This document shows, piece by piece, positions 25,527 through 35,268 of a DNA stretch of 64,000 nt (position 1 is its first letter; each line of letters opens with the position of its first letter). The notes under the pieces were generated by a model. The model ran no database searches. It was not told the DNA's origin and saw only the letters and a program-made list of their open reading frames with translations. The translations under genes and the position numbers were made by a program. The DNA is from JAKZVK01 sp965237575 (GTDB lineage: Bacteria > Acidobacteriota > Terriglobia > Bryobacterales > UBA6623). The stretch lies in assembly GCA_965237575.1 (NCBI GenBank), contig CBDEGI010000002.1:806001-870000 (forward strand), given 5' to 3'.

Positions 25527-27305
25527 TCAACGTTCTAACGTATAGATCTTTTCGATCTCGACGGAGTACCGTCGCTCCACCTCCCGCCGCCGCACCTTCA
25601 TGGTCGGGGTGATTTCCCCCCTTTCGATCGAGAACTCGCTCCGGAGCAGGACGATCTTCTTCACCTGCTCGTAGCGGGCTAGGGGTGCGCACGCCGCTTC
25701 CACTTCTTTCTCGATAAGCTGCCGTACGTCGGGGTGGGCGGCCAGGGCGGCGGGTGTCGTCTCGGCGATGCTCCGCTCGCCGGCGAACTGCTTGACCCTT
25801 TCGAAGTCCGGCACGATCAGCGCGCAGGGGAACTTCCTTCCCTGGGCGATGACGACGGCCGCCGAGACGTAGAGGCTGGTCTTGATGCGGTTCTCGATGG
25901 GTTGGGGAGCGATGTACTTGCCGCCCGAGGTCTTGCAGAGGTCCTTCTTGCGGTCGGTAATGATCAGGTAGCCGTCGTCGTCGAAACGCCCGACGTCGCC
26001 GGTGTGAAGCCAGCCATCGACGATGGTCTCCCGCGTCAGCTCGTCTCTCTTGTAATAACCCCGCATAACGTTCGGTCCGCGGACGAGAATTTCGCCATCG
26101 TCGGCGATGCGGACCTCCACGTTTTTGATCACGCGGCCAACGGTGCCGGGCCGCAGAGTATCGGGACAATTGAGCGACACCACGGGCGACGTCTCGGTTA
26201 AGCCGTAGCCCTCGCAGATCTTGATACCCGCGGCGAGAAAAAACTCGGCCACATGCTGCGGCAGAGGAGCCGCGCCGGAGACGAAGAACCGCAGCCGGCC
26301 TCCCAGCCGGGCCCGAAGTTTCGAGAAGACCAACTTGTCCGTCAATCGCCTTTTGAGCCGCATCGCGCTCGGCAGCGGGCGGTGATCAAGCTCATACGGC
26401 AGGGCTGCTTGCCCCACTGCCAGCGCCCAGTGGAAAAGCTTCCGCCGAAGGGCTGGTGCTTCGGCGACCGCTGTCAACACTCGGTCCTGTACCTTCTCGA
26501 AGAACCGCGGAACGCCCACGGCGATGGTGGGGCGCACTTCCCGCAGATTCTCGGGCACCGCATCGATCGACTCGGCGTAGGCAATCGTCGCGCCTTCCTT
26601 GAAGAAGGTGTAGTCGGCCATCCGTTCTGCCACGTGGGAAAGTGGCAGGAACGACAGGGCCACGTCGGTTTCGAACACTTCCAGGCCGTTGTCGCGGACG
26701 TTGGTCGAGAAGTTGTCGTGGGTCAGCATCACGCCTTTGGGCGTGCCCGTCGTGCCGGAGGTGTAGATGATGCTGGCCAGGTGCTCGGGTTCGACGACAC
26801 TGATGGCGTCTTCGAACTCCGCGCGTTCGGAATCGCTGAGAGGCGCGTCGCCGAGTAACGAGCCGAGTGTCGTAATGCGGTCGTCGCTCAACGCAACCGG
26901 ATCGAACACCACGACGCCTTCCAGGTTTGGCAGCCGGTCCCAGACTTCGAGAATCTTGTCGAGCTGGCCTTGGTTCGAGACGAACGCGACGCGGGCTTCG
27001 GAGTGTTCGACGATGTAGTGGGCCTGTTCGGCCGGAAGCGTGGGATACAGCGGAACGCTGACGATGCCCGCCGTCATCATCGCGAAATCGGCGACCGCCC
27101 ATTCCCAGCGGTTCTCCGACATCAGGGCACAGCGATCGCCGGGCCCAAGGCCGACGTCTTTCAGCTCGAAATGAAGGCGGCCAACACGGCGGTAGACTTC
27201 GGCCGACGAGATGGGCTGGTAGCGTCCCTCGGACTTCGCCAGCATCATGTCGGGCTTGTCGTAGGAGACAGCGTGACGGAATAAACGGGCTAGGGTCGTG
27301 GGCAT
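25527..27305 (-). CDS. Long-chain acyl-CoA synthetase (AMP-binding)
   Basis: 592 residues from ATG at 27305; the frame runs 51 codons further upstream, but those lie in IS1380 copy 3. Adenylation motifs: the P-loop IIYTSGTTGTPKGVM (180-192), EGYGLTETSPV, and the GWLHTGDVGRFDDDG and ITDRKKDL hinge segments. It activates fatty acids with ATP and CoA, in the FAA1/FadD15 lineage. IS1380 copy 3 is inserted 21 bp before the start codon, so the natural promoter and probably the ribosome site context are displaced. Confidence 0.93.
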   Translation of the reverse strand: MPTTLARLFRHAVSYDKPDMMLAKSEGRYQPISSAEVYRRVGRLHFELKDVGLGPGDRCALMSENRWEWAVADFAMMTAGIVSVPLYPTLPAEQAHYIVEHSEARVAFVSNQGQLDKILEVWDRLPNLEGVVVFDPVALSDDRITTLGSLLGDAPLSDSERAEFEDAISVVEPEHLASIIYTSGTTGTPKGVMLTHDNFSTNVRDNGLEVFETDVALSFLPLSHVAERMADYTFFKEGATIAYAESIDAVPENLREVRPTIAVGVPRFFEKVQDRVLTAVAEAPALRRKLFHWALAVGQAALPYELDHRPLPSAMRLKRRLTDKLVFSKLRARLGGRLRFFVSGAAPLPQHVAEFFLAAGIKICEGYGLTETSPVVSLNCPDTLRPGTVGRVIKNVEVRIADDGEILVRGPNVMRGYYKRDELTRETIVDGWLHTGDVGRFDDDGYLIITDRKKDLCKTSGGKYIAPQPIENRIKTSLYVSAAVVIAQGRKFPCALIVPDFERVKQFAGERSIAETTPAALAAHPDVRQLIEKEVEAACAPLARYEQVKKIVLLRSEFSIERGEITPTMKVRRREVERRYSVEIEKIYTLER

Positions 27306-27326
27306 GGGTATCACCAACACTGTAAA

Positions 27327-28998
27327 CCGGGATTTCCGTTTTGGCCATCCCGACACGGTCAGGGTACTCCCATCCGCGGCTCGGATGCAAGACCTTGGTT
27401 CTCCTCTCACGGTCGATGCCCCGTTCGCCCCCGATTCGGTCGCTGAATGCCGCTTCATCGCCGCGTTCCAACTCGCTGGGGGGCTTTTCGCCGATACTGC
27501 TCCCTAGTAGTTCGCTCTTCAGCAACTCGGCGTCTCTTGTCCGTCGCAGCCCGTCGCTAGCTACCCGCCTGGCACTGGTAGCGCCGCGAGCCGCCTGAGC
27601 ATGTCACCGAACAGCCGCCGGTTCAGATGCCCCTCCGCCAGCAGCAGCCAGTAATAGCGGGCGTGCTTGACGAGCCGACCGCCCGTCTTCATTAACCTGT
27701 GTTGCAAGGTCGTCAGCGACCAACTCTTGATCCTGCTCGGCAGTCCGAGCCGCCGCCACAAGTTGCCCAGGGTGTAAGCCAGCACGCTCAGTTGCAGCCG
27801 CACCTCGTTCGCTCGAAAGCGATGGCACGACAGCCGCGTCCAGTTCGTGGCCTGTTTGCCTTCCTTGATCCACTGCTCGGCGGTCCCGCGTTTGTTGTAG
27901 AAGCGCACTACGGAGCGGCTCGGCAAGGCCTTGTTGGTTACCAGGAAGCCGGGTCGCGCAAACAACTCGCCGGGATGAAGCTCGACCTTGGCGACGATCC
28001 GTCGGGGCTTGGACCAGCTCGCGGCTTGGTAGCGGAAGCTCTTGTAGCGCACCAGCGGCTTGGCGCTCGGCCTGCCCGGCGGACGGAACAGAATATCTTC
28101 GATCTCCAACTCCAGGTTCTTGTTGGCCGGCATGCGAATCACATAGTCCACGCCACGCTGCTCCAACGCTTCGTAAATCTCCGGCTTGGCGAAGGCGGCG
28201 TCGGCCCGGAACGTCACGTGTTTCCCTTCGGCCTGTTGGCGCTCGATCTCGGGCAGCAGCAACTCGTCCCAGTCCTCGGCGCTGGAGACGTTGCCCGCTC
28301 GCAGTTTCGCCGCCAGACAATCGCCGTGCTGGTTGAACAGCAACAGCGGGTGCTAGCAGGTGGACTCGAAGTGCCCGTTGTAGGCACTGCCTTCCTGCTG
28401 ACCGTGGACCGGGCTCTCGGTGGAGTCCATATCGAGCACGACGCGCTCGGACTGGTCCTGCGCTTCGGCTTGAGCGACCAACTCGCGGTTCACCGCCATC
28501 AACCCAAGCAGGTTTTCTTCACTGGCCAGCAGCTCTGCCTCAAAACTTTGCCGTCGCGAGGTGAGCGCCCCACCGCGATCCCAGTTTTTCTTCGAGCCCA
28601 GCAAGCGAAACGTCGGATCGGCGGAGACACGAACGGCATCGTTGAGGTCCTCGTAGCCTGCGAGTCGGCTGTAGACCGACTGTCGCACCAGATCGGCCAG
28701 CGGGAACTTCTTGTTCGAGCCTTGTCGCGAATCCGTCAGATGCTCGTCGATCAGCTTGCCCACTCCGAGCCGCTCGTCCAGTTCTCGGACGAGAACAAGC
28801 CCGCCATCGGAGGTCACCCGCGAGCCTTGGAAATCGACCTTCAGAAATCCGTTGAACGATAGCTGAAATGCCCTCTGCTCTTTGTCACCCACTGGGTGTC
28901 GCCCTCCCGCTCTCTTGCGCTGCGCTCAAACCCGCATCTGTAAGGGCGCTGAGAGTGCCCGGTTGGTTAGCAGGCAACGGTCAAATCGGAAATCCGGG
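27327..28998 (-). mobile_element. IS1380-family insertion sequence, copy 3 (diverged)
   Basis: 1672 bp beginning CCGGGATTTCCGTTTTGGCC and ending in the complement of CCCGGATTTCCGATTTGACC (terminal repeats with 17 of 20 matches). The 5-bp direct repeat GTAAA lies at 27322-27326 and 28999-29003. Its transposase is clearly related to copies 1 and 2 but carries many substitutions, so this was an older, separate insertion. Confidence 0.92.
27561..28892 (-). pseudogene. IS1380 transposase with premature stop
   Basis: Homologous throughout to the 443-aa transposase at 1805. An in-frame TAG at about 28350-28352 replaces the Tyr codon of HFESVCYHPLLLF, splitting it into 179 and 260 codons. All catalytic regions remain (LDMDSTESPV before the stop; FRADAAFA and FYNKRGTAEQW after it), so a single base change separates it from an intact gene. 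Confidence 0.9.
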
Positions 28999-29134
28999 GT
29001 AAACTGTAGGCCGCCCGCGGGGGGAGAGTTTCTCGCAAAGGACGCCGAGATTCGCAAAGGCCGCCGAGGCAGCCCAGCCTGCCAAGGCCGCGCGCTGTGT
29101 AGCTACCGGCTCCTCCTTGCTATCATGCCCTGTC

Positions 29135-29299
29135 ATGTTGAAACCGATCGCCGAAGCCCTCGACCTACGCATCCCTGACGAACAACTTGACGAGATCGAG
29201 CCGGTGTTGGATGACCTGATGCAAATCATCCGCCGCTCGCTCGACCGCGACCTCGCCACCATCGATCCGGTGACCCGTTTTCAGCCAGGCAACGAGTGA
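29135..29299 (+). CDS. Mini GatC/AtzG-like amidase partner
   Basis: 54 residues: KPIAEALDLRIPDEQLDEIE, then PVLDDLMQIIRRSLDRDLATIDPVTRFQP. A short helical pair followed by an extended D-P-x-x-x-F-x-P tail is the GatC pattern, and AtzG is a comparable small partner of the amidase AtzE. It ends 16 bp before the amidase gene. The likely role is stabilising that amidase by wrapping around it. Start codon ATG chosen at 29135. Confidence 0.65.
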   Translation: MLKPIAEALDLRIPDEQLDEIEPVLDDLMQIIRRSLDRDLATIDPVTRFQPGNE

Positions 29300-29315
29300 G
29301 CATCCGAGAACCGAC

Positions 29316-30725
29316 ATGAACCTGTTGATGACTATCTCTGAGCTCGCTCCCAAGATCCAGAGCGGCGAATTGTCACCGGTTGATTTGACGCGTGAGGCGC
29401 TGGCTTCGATCGAGAAGCGTCAGCCCGCGCTGAACGCGTTCATTTCCATCACCGAAGAGCACGCTCTGCGGCAGGCCCGGCACGCGGAGACCGAGATCGC
29501 CGCCGGCCAATACCGCGGTCCGTTGCACGGCATCCCGTACGCCGCCAAAGACCTCTTCTATACGAAAGGCATCACGACGACGGTCGGCTCGAAACTCATG
29601 GCCGATTTCGTGCCCGACTTCGACTCTACCGTCATCGAAAAGCTCAACGAGGCGGGTGCGGTGATGGTCGGGAAAGCCGGCTTGCACGAGTGGGCCTATG
29701 GCATCACCAGCAACAACCCCCATTTCGGTACGATCCGCAATCCGTGGGATACCAACCGCATCCCAGGCGGGTCGAGCGGCGGCTCGACATCGGCCCTGGC
29801 GGCGGGCATGTGCAGTTTTTCGCTGGGGTCGGATACCGGCGGCTCGATTCGCATCCCCGCATCTTTGTGCGGGCTCGTGGGGCTGAAACCGACGTTCGGC
29901 CGCGTGAGCCGCTACGGAGTTTTCCCACTGGGCCACACGCTCGACCATGCCGGACCGTTTGGGCTCACGGTTCGCGACACTGCGAAGGTATACGAGGCAA
30001 TCGCCGGCTACGATGCGCGCGACGAGAGTTGTGTAAACCGGCCGGTGACGGCAGTGGAACTTGTCGAGGAACCCAACCTCGCCGGAAAGAAGATCGGTGT
30101 ACCGCGCAATTTCTACTTCGACAAGCTCGACCCCGAGGTCGAGGCCGCGGTTCGCCAAGCCGTGAAAGTCCTCGAGAACCTTGGCGCCGAGTTGGTCGAC
30201 ATCACCGTCCCCGACATCGAGGAGTTCAATCGCGTGGCGATGTTGATCCTATTGGTGGAAGCCAGCTCGGTCCACGCACGGCGTCTCGACCATCACCGGG
30301 ACGGCTTCGGTGACGACGTACGGCGGCTGATCGATCAGGGCCGGTTCATCTCCGCCATCGACTATCTCAACGCACAGCGGAGACGCCGGGCGTTGGGGGA
30401 GGGCTTCAATGACTTGTTGAAGCAGGTCGATGTCATCGTGACGCCAACCATCCCGATTCCAGCGGCGAAAATCGGGCAAGACACGGCCGAGATCGGTGGC
30501 GAGGTGCGCAACGTTCGAATGGCGACGACACGCAACATGCGTGCGCTGAATATGACGGGCCTCCCTCTGTTGCAGGTCCCTTGCGGGTTGAGCACCGCGG
30601 GGTTGCCGATCGGGTTACAGATCATCGGGCGCCTGTGGGACGAGACGGGCATCATGGAAGTCGGCCACGCCTACGAGCGGGCGACGGAGTGGCACAAGCA
30701 GCGGCCCGCGATCGCCACCGAGTGA
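29316..30725 (+). CDS. Amidase-signature-family enzyme
   Basis: 469 residues. The Ser-cisSer-Lys triad is visible: Lys78 in PYAAKDLF, Ser153 in PGGSSGGSTSA and Ser177 in GSDTGGSIRIP. Length and sequence resemble GatA, but the partner is a 54-aa GatC-like protein and no gatB is present, so it is more likely a metabolic amidase (AtzE- or allophanate-hydrolase-like) than the Glu-tRNA amidotransferase. The substrate is open. Confidence 0.88.
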   Translation: MNLLMTISELAPKIQSGELSPVDLTREALASIEKRQPALNAFISITEEHALRQARHAETEIAAGQYRGPLHGIPYAAKDLFYTKGITTTVGSKLMADFVPDFDSTVIEKLNEAGAVMVGKAGLHEWAYGITSNNPHFGTIRNPWDTNRIPGGSSGGSTSALAAGMCSFSLGSDTGGSIRIPASLCGLVGLKPTFGRVSRYGVFPLGHTLDHAGPFGLTVRDTAKVYEAIAGYDARDESCVNRPVTAVELVEEPNLAGKKIGVPRNFYFDKLDPEVEAAVRQAVKVLENLGAELVDITVPDIEEFNRVAMLILLVEASSVHARRLDHHRDGFGDDVRRLIDQGRFISAIDYLNAQRRRRALGEGFNDLLKQVDVIVTPTIPIPAAKIGQDTAEIGGEVRNVRMATTRNMRALNMTGLPLLQVPCGLSTAGLPIGLQIIGRLWDETGIMEVGHAYERATEWHKQRPAIATE

Positions 30726-30812
30726 GCGTGTCGGGTCATCGTGCCGAGTCGTCTGAACCCATCGACATCTGAACAAACGTGTCAAGTTTTCAGGGAGCGG
30801 CGCCGGGACGGA

Positions 30813-30897
30813 ACCGAGCCCCGAACGCAAGTGAGGGGTCAATCCCCCGCCGGTGGCATAGCGGCAGCGCACCCGTCACTGGCGTTCCGGGCTCGGT
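30813..30897. repeat. Inverted repeat with 21-base arms
   Basis: ACCGAGCCCCGAACGCAAGTG (30813-30833) pairs with the complement of 30877-30897 at 19 of 21 positions, loop 43 bases. It lies in the 384-bp gap between the amidase and symporter genes, which otherwise holds only the GC hairpin at 30975. Confidence 0.6.
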
Positions 30898-30974
30898 TTG
30901 GGCTCGTTGGTTTGAGGTCGCAGACTTCGCTAGTGGACTGTCGGCAAAGAAGACTTTACGGTAAACGCGCGGGC

Positions 30975-30996
30975 GGGCGGGCACAGGGGCCCGCCC
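30975..30996. repeat. GC hairpin GGGCGGGC/GCCCGCCC followed by CCTAC
   Basis: Eight-base arms and a six-base loop. With its flank (GCCCGCCCCTAC) it resembles the other GTAGG-GGC palindromes in the window and may be a distant member of that family. The long 5-prime frame into the symporter gene from 30741 crosses it and is not accepted as coding. Confidence 0.5.
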
Positions 30997-31109
30997 CTAC
31001 AGCCTCGTTGGATACTCCTACGCCTAAGGAATCTCCGCGAAATTCCACTAGTCGCGTTTCGCAACGGTCTCCGCAGATTGTGTTGCAAACCCCCCGTCAC
31101 GGTCGCGGC

Positions 31110-33665
31110 ATGGTCAGGCACGCCCTCTTGGCGTTACTTCTCCTCTGTGCGCCTGCCTTCGCTCAACCCTCTCTTCAGTGGACCAACCTGCCCGACTTGC
31201 CCGAGCCCTTGGGTTTGGGCGGCCCGTTCGCGGGCACGGCCGACGGCGTGCTGATCGTCGCCGGCGGTTCCCATTTCCCAGTCCCGCCGTTCGAGGGGGG
31301 CGAGAAGGTTTGGCGGGGGGAGATCTTTGTTCTCGAGCCGGGCGTTACAAGCTGGAAGGCCGGCTTCGCGCTTGACCGCCCGTTGGCCTACGGTGCAAGC
31401 GTCTCGACCGGCGACGGGTTGATTCTCATCGGTGGCGGCGACGCCGAGCGACACTACCGCGAAGTGCGCCGTCTGCGTTTCCGCAGCGGCCAGATCGAAC
31501 AGACGCTCCTACCCGATCTGCCCGCTGCCTGTGCGATGACAAGCGCTGCCCTGCTGGGCTCGACCATCTACGTGGCCGGCGGACAGGAGTCGCCCGACGC
31601 CACAGATTCCCCCGGCGCCACAGGGTCACCCGAGGCCGCAGCGGCGATGCGGAACTTCTGGGCGCTGGACCTGCAATCGGCCCAACCGCAGTGGCAAACG
31701 CTCGAACCCTGGCCTGGCCCAGCGCGCATTCTTCCCGTAACAGTCGCGCAAGACGGTGCGGTGTACATCTTCAGTGGAGCGGATCTCATCCGCGGCGAGG
31801 ACGGCGAGGTCACGCGCCGTTTCCTCACCGATGCCTACCGCTACCGGCCCGGCGACGGCTGGGAACCCGTAGCGCCGCCGCCGAAGCCGATCGTCGCCGC
31901 GCCCGCCGCCGCCGTTGGTCCCTCGCACATCCTCGTCTTCGGCGGAGACGACGGTAAGCTGTTCGGGCAGCAACTCGGCGACAACCACCCGGGCTTCCCG
32001 CGAGACGTTCTGGCGTATCACACGATCACCGACACCTGGACCCCGGTGGGCGCTATCCCCGAAAGCCTGGCCACGACCCACGCCGTCCGTTGGAACGATC
32101 AGGTCGTGATCCCAAGCGGCGAGGACCGCCCCGGCCATCGCTCACCGTCGGTGCTTGCGGTAACGATCGAAGCGGCCTCGTCGAGCTTCACGACTCTCGA
32201 CTACACACTTCTTGCGATCTATCTCGCCGCGCTGGTCGTGATGGGCATCTACTTTTCCCGCCGCGAGAAATCAACCGAGGACTACTTCTTGGCGGGCCGC
32301 CGCATCCCGTGGTGGGCCGCCGGCGTAAGCCTGTTCGGCACGCAGTTAAGCGCCATAACGTTCATGGCGGTCCCGGCGAAGGTCTACGCAACCGACTGGA
32401 CCTATCTCGTCAACACTTTGGCCATCGTACTAGTCGCGCCCCTGGTCATTTACTTCTACCTCCCGTTCTATCGGCGTCTCAATCTGACCACCGCCTACGA
32501 GTACCTCGAACGCCGCTTCAACGGTTTGACCCGAATGCTGGCGAGCGCGGCTTTCATCCTGTTCCAGTTGGGCCGTATGGCGATCGTGCTCTACCTGCCG
32601 GCGATGGCGCTCTCGACGGTGACGGGTGTGAACGTCTACATCTGCATCCTGGTCATGGGCGTGCTGAGCACGATCTACACGGTGTTGGGCGGCATCGAGG
32701 CCGTGGTGTGGACCGACGTTCTGCAAGTGTTCGTCCTGCTGGGCGGCGCGCTTTTCAGTCTCGCGATCATGATCTTCCACTTGGACGGCGGGGTCAGCAC
32801 GATCTGGACCCTCGGCATGGCCGACGACAAGTTTCGCCTCGCCAACCTGACCTGGGACTACACGACCACGGCCCTGTGGGTCATGATTGTCGGCAACCTA
32901 TTCATCAACCTGGTGACTTATACCTCCGACCAGGTAGTCGTGCAGCGTTATCTCACGACGAAAGATGAGAAGGCAGCCGCCCGCTCCATCTGGACCAACG
33001 CAATCATCACCGCGCCGACGGCACTCGTCTGGTTCGCGCTCGGGAGCGCGCTATACGCTTTCTACAAGACCCAGCCCGAGTTGCTCAACCCATCAACGGC
33101 GAACGACTCGATCTTCCCCTACTTCATCGCGCAACAGTTGCCGAGCGGCGTGACGGGTTTGGTAATTGCCGCTCTGTTTGCCGCTTCGATGTCGTCGCTC
33201 GATAGCAGCCTCAACAGCGTTTCGACCGCGATCGTGACCGACTTCTATCGCCGCTTCCGGCCCGGCGCTTCCGATCATCGCTGCCTCAACCTGGCGCGTT
33301 GGCTCACGACCATTCTCGGCACCCTGGCAACCGTGACCGCGGTGCTGATGGCGGGCTACGAGATCCTGTCGCTGTGGGACTTCTTCAACGTGCTGGTGGG
33401 TTTACTCAGTAGCAGCATGGCGGGGCTGTTCGTGCTGGGGATCTTCACGCGGCGGGCGAACTCGACGGGGGCAGTCGCGGGCTTCGTGGCGGGCGCCGTG
33501 GCGGTTTACTTTGTGCAGAACTACACGGCGGTCAGCTTCTTTCTGTACGCGATGGTTGGGCTTCTCACGTCCTGCGCGGTGGGGTACGCGGTAAGCCTCG
33601 TCACGCGGTCGCGGCCAACCGACCTGAACGAACTAACTGTTTATACACAGCACGCACAATCGTAG
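31110..33665 (+). CDS. Kelch-propeller (NanM-like) / sodium:solute symporter fusion
   Basis: 851 residues from ATG at 31110 (MVRHALLALLLLCAPAFA, a signal peptide). Residues about 20-350 form kelch-type blades (VLIVAGGSHFP, ILIGGGDAERHY, IYVAGGQES, HILVFGGDDGK), as in the sialic-acid mutarotase NanM. From about 360 an SSS-family symporter starts: LDYTLLAIYLAALVVMGIYF, EDYFLAGRRIPWWAAGVSLF, GTQLSAITFMAVPAKVY, and about 13 helices. The fusion puts a sugar-epimerising or binding propeller outside the membrane directly on a Na+-driven transporter, suggesting uptake of sialic acid or a similar sugar; similar fusions exist in Planctomycetes. It lies downstream of an amidase but may not be in its operon. 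Confidence 0.9.
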   Translation: MVRHALLALLLLCAPAFAQPSLQWTNLPDLPEPLGLGGPFAGTADGVLIVAGGSHFPVPPFEGGEKVWRGEIFVLEPGVTSWKAGFALDRPLAYGASVSTGDGLILIGGGDAERHYREVRRLRFRSGQIEQTLLPDLPAACAMTSAALLGSTIYVAGGQESPDATDSPGATGSPEAAAAMRNFWALDLQSAQPQWQTLEPWPGPARILPVTVAQDGAVYIFSGADLIRGEDGEVTRRFLTDAYRYRPGDGWEPVAPPPKPIVAAPAAAVGPSHILVFGGDDGKLFGQQLGDNHPGFPRDVLAYHTITDTWTPVGAIPESLATTHAVRWNDQVVIPSGEDRPGHRSPSVLAVTIEAASSSFTTLDYTLLAIYLAALVVMGIYFSRREKSTEDYFLAGRRIPWWAAGVSLFGTQLSAITFMAVPAKVYATDWTYLVNTLAIVLVAPLVIYFYLPFYRRLNLTTAYEYLERRFNGLTRMLASAAFILFQLGRMAIVLYLPAMALSTVTGVNVYICILVMGVLSTIYTVLGGIEAVVWTDVLQVFVLLGGALFSLAIMIFHLDGGVSTIWTLGMADDKFRLANLTWDYTTTALWVMIVGNLFINLVTYTSDQVVVQRYLTTKDEKAAARSIWTNAIITAPTALVWFALGSALYAFYKTQPELLNPSTANDSIFPYFIAQQLPSGVTGLVIAALFAASMSSLDSSLNSVSTAIVTDFYRRFRPGASDHRCLNLARWLTTILGTLATVTAVLMAGYEILSLWDFFNVLVGLLSSSMAGLFVLGIFTRRANSTGAVAGFVAGAVAVYFVQNYTAVSFFLYAMVGLLTSCAVGYAVSLVTRSRPTDLNELTVYTQHAQS

Positions 33666-33670
33666 CGTGC

Positions 33671-34306
33671 TTAGGACCGCAAGGCGTCCTGTAGAGCGGC
33701 TTCGGGGACGGCGCCGTGGCGGATGATCTTCCAGTCCGGGTCGGTGATGTCGACGGTGGTGGCGCCGGAGCCGGCAATGGCGCCGGTGTCAAGGATGAGG
33801 TCAACGCGGCCGTCCATCTGGCCCAATACTTCAAAGCCACTGCGGCAGGTTGCCTCGCCCGAGCGGTTGGCGCTGGTGGCGATGATCGGCGTTTCGAGAA
33901 TCTCGATCAGCCGGTTGGGCACGAGGGCGGGACTTTGCCGCACGGCGAGTCGGCCGGTGTGCCCCGTGACCTTGAGTGGCAACAGAGGTGACGCGGACAC
34001 GATGATCGTTAGCGGACCCGGCCAGAAACGCCGCGCCAGCAGGTAGAAGCGCGCGCTCAGGTGGGCCGCATAGTCCTCCGCCATTTGCAGCGAGTCGACC
34101 AGGATGGGCAACGAGCGATGCGGCTCGCGGCCTTTCGCGGCATACACCGATGCCACCGCCCGCAAGCTGAAAGGGTCGGCCACCATCACGTAAAGCGTGT
34201 CCGTCGGGATGGCCACCACCTTCCCGGCGCGGATCGCTTCGGCGGCTTGCTCGATCGCCGCGTCGTCCGGCGTCTCCGCGGCGATCTCTATAAGGTGGGT
34301 GTACAA
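33671..34306 (-). CDS. tsaC: L-threonylcarbamoyladenylate synthase (Sua5/YciO/YrdC)
   Basis: 211 residues. The YrdC fold is indicated by AAEAIRAGKVVAIPTDTLYVM, then AAKGREPHRSLPILVDSL, the PGPLTIIVSAS segment, and TSANRSGEATCRS. It makes threonylcarbamoyl-AMP from Thr, bicarbonate and ATP for the t6A37 modification of tRNA. It has the short form, without the Sua5 C-terminal domain. The stop faces the symporter gene with only five bases between. Confidence 0.93.
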   Translation of the reverse strand: MYTHLIEIAAETPDDAAIEQAAEAIRAGKVVAIPTDTLYVMVADPFSLRAVASVYAAKGREPHRSLPILVDSLQMAEDYAAHLSARFYLLARRFWPGPLTIIVSASPLLPLKVTGHTGRLAVRQSPALVPNRLIEILETPIIATSANRSGEATCRSGFEVLGQMDGRVDLILDTGAIAGSGATTVDITDPDWKIIRHGAVPEAALQDALRS

Positions 34307-34681
34307 GAAGTTCCTCTAGGGTCGGCCGGCGTTAGCGAATCAGACCCGCGCCGGCGGCCTGCAATGCGCCTTGCTCTGGGCCTTCCGCCGCGGCGCGTGG
34401 TTCGTGAAGCACGGTGGAATGGTGACGCGTGAGGGAACGTCGAGTGCGGAACGTGACGGAATCAACCTCAACTCGGATTCTACCGCAGCCGCGCAGCGTC
34501 GCTGGGTGAAAGGCCTTGGCCCAAATCCGTACGTAAGGATTTTGACGATTGCTTGAAGCTCCGGTCCGCCGCAACTGCGCGCCGCGGCACGACCGCGCCG
34601 CGGATGGGAATCCGCGGTAGCCTAGATTTCAGGGGACCCCACCAAGTGTATAGTGGCTTGAGGACACCGAGGGTCTTGTTG
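34307..34681. other. Gap without gene
   Basis: No convincing ORF. It contains a small hairpin (AAATCC at 34523-34528 with GGATTT at 34537-34542, followed by T) and a -10-like TATAGT at 34649-34654 that may serve the GNAT gene. Confidence 0.5.
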
Positions 34682-35146
34682 ATGAGTGTGACGATTCGGC
34701 GGGCTTCCACGAGCGACGCACAGGTGATTGCGCATCATAACGCGGCGATGGCGCGCGAGATCGAGCAACTCGATCTCGATCAGCAACGGCTCCTGCCGGC
34801 TGCCAGCGCGGTGCTGGAAGACGAGACCAAGGGATTCTATCTCGTGGCCGAGGCCGACGGGCGGGTGGTGGGCCAGTTAATGATCACCTACGAATGGAGC
34901 GACTGGCGCAACGGAGTGTTCTGGTGGATCCAGAGCGTCTATGTCGATCCGGCCTACCGGGGTCGCGGGGTGTACACCCGGTTACATACCACGATCGTCG
35001 AGCAGGCCAAGGCGGCCGGCGACGTTTGCGGTATCCGGCTCTACGTCGACGAGAACAACGAGAACGCGCAACGCAGTTACCGCCGGCTCGGGATGTCGAG
35101 AACCGCGTACGACATGTACGAGGTCGACTTTGTGCTCGAGCGTTAG
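34682..35146 (+). CDS. GNAT-family N-acetyltransferase
   Basis: 154 residues from ATG at 34682. It opens MSVTIRRASTSDAQVIAHHN; acetyl-CoA binding motif A is QSVYVDPAYRGRGVYTRL (Q-x-x-G-x-G/A type), and the C-terminal NENAQRSYRRLGM motif is typical. It transfers acetyl from acetyl-CoA to an unknown amine. An upstream frame from 34553 is not used because the promoter-like TATAGT lies inside it. Confidence 0.92.
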   Translation: MSVTIRRASTSDAQVIAHHNAAMAREIEQLDLDQQRLLPAASAVLEDETKGFYLVAEADGRVVGQLMITYEWSDWRNGVFWWIQSVYVDPAYRGRGVYTRLHTTIVEQAKAAGDVCGIRLYVDENNENAQRSYRRLGMSRTAYDMYEVDFVLER

Positions 35147-35268
35147 GTCGAAGTTATAGGGGTCGAGGAAGCTTGTTGCTTGAATCACATCTTGACAATC
35201 CCGTGATAGGATTGAGGCGCCCCATCCACGCTCGCCACCACCCCGGCTTCGCCCACGCCTCCTGACCC

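Noticed and set aside
30741..31109. 123-codon N-terminal extension of the symporter fusion
   Set aside because: It crosses an inverted repeat and a GC hairpin and would bury the signal peptide at 31110.
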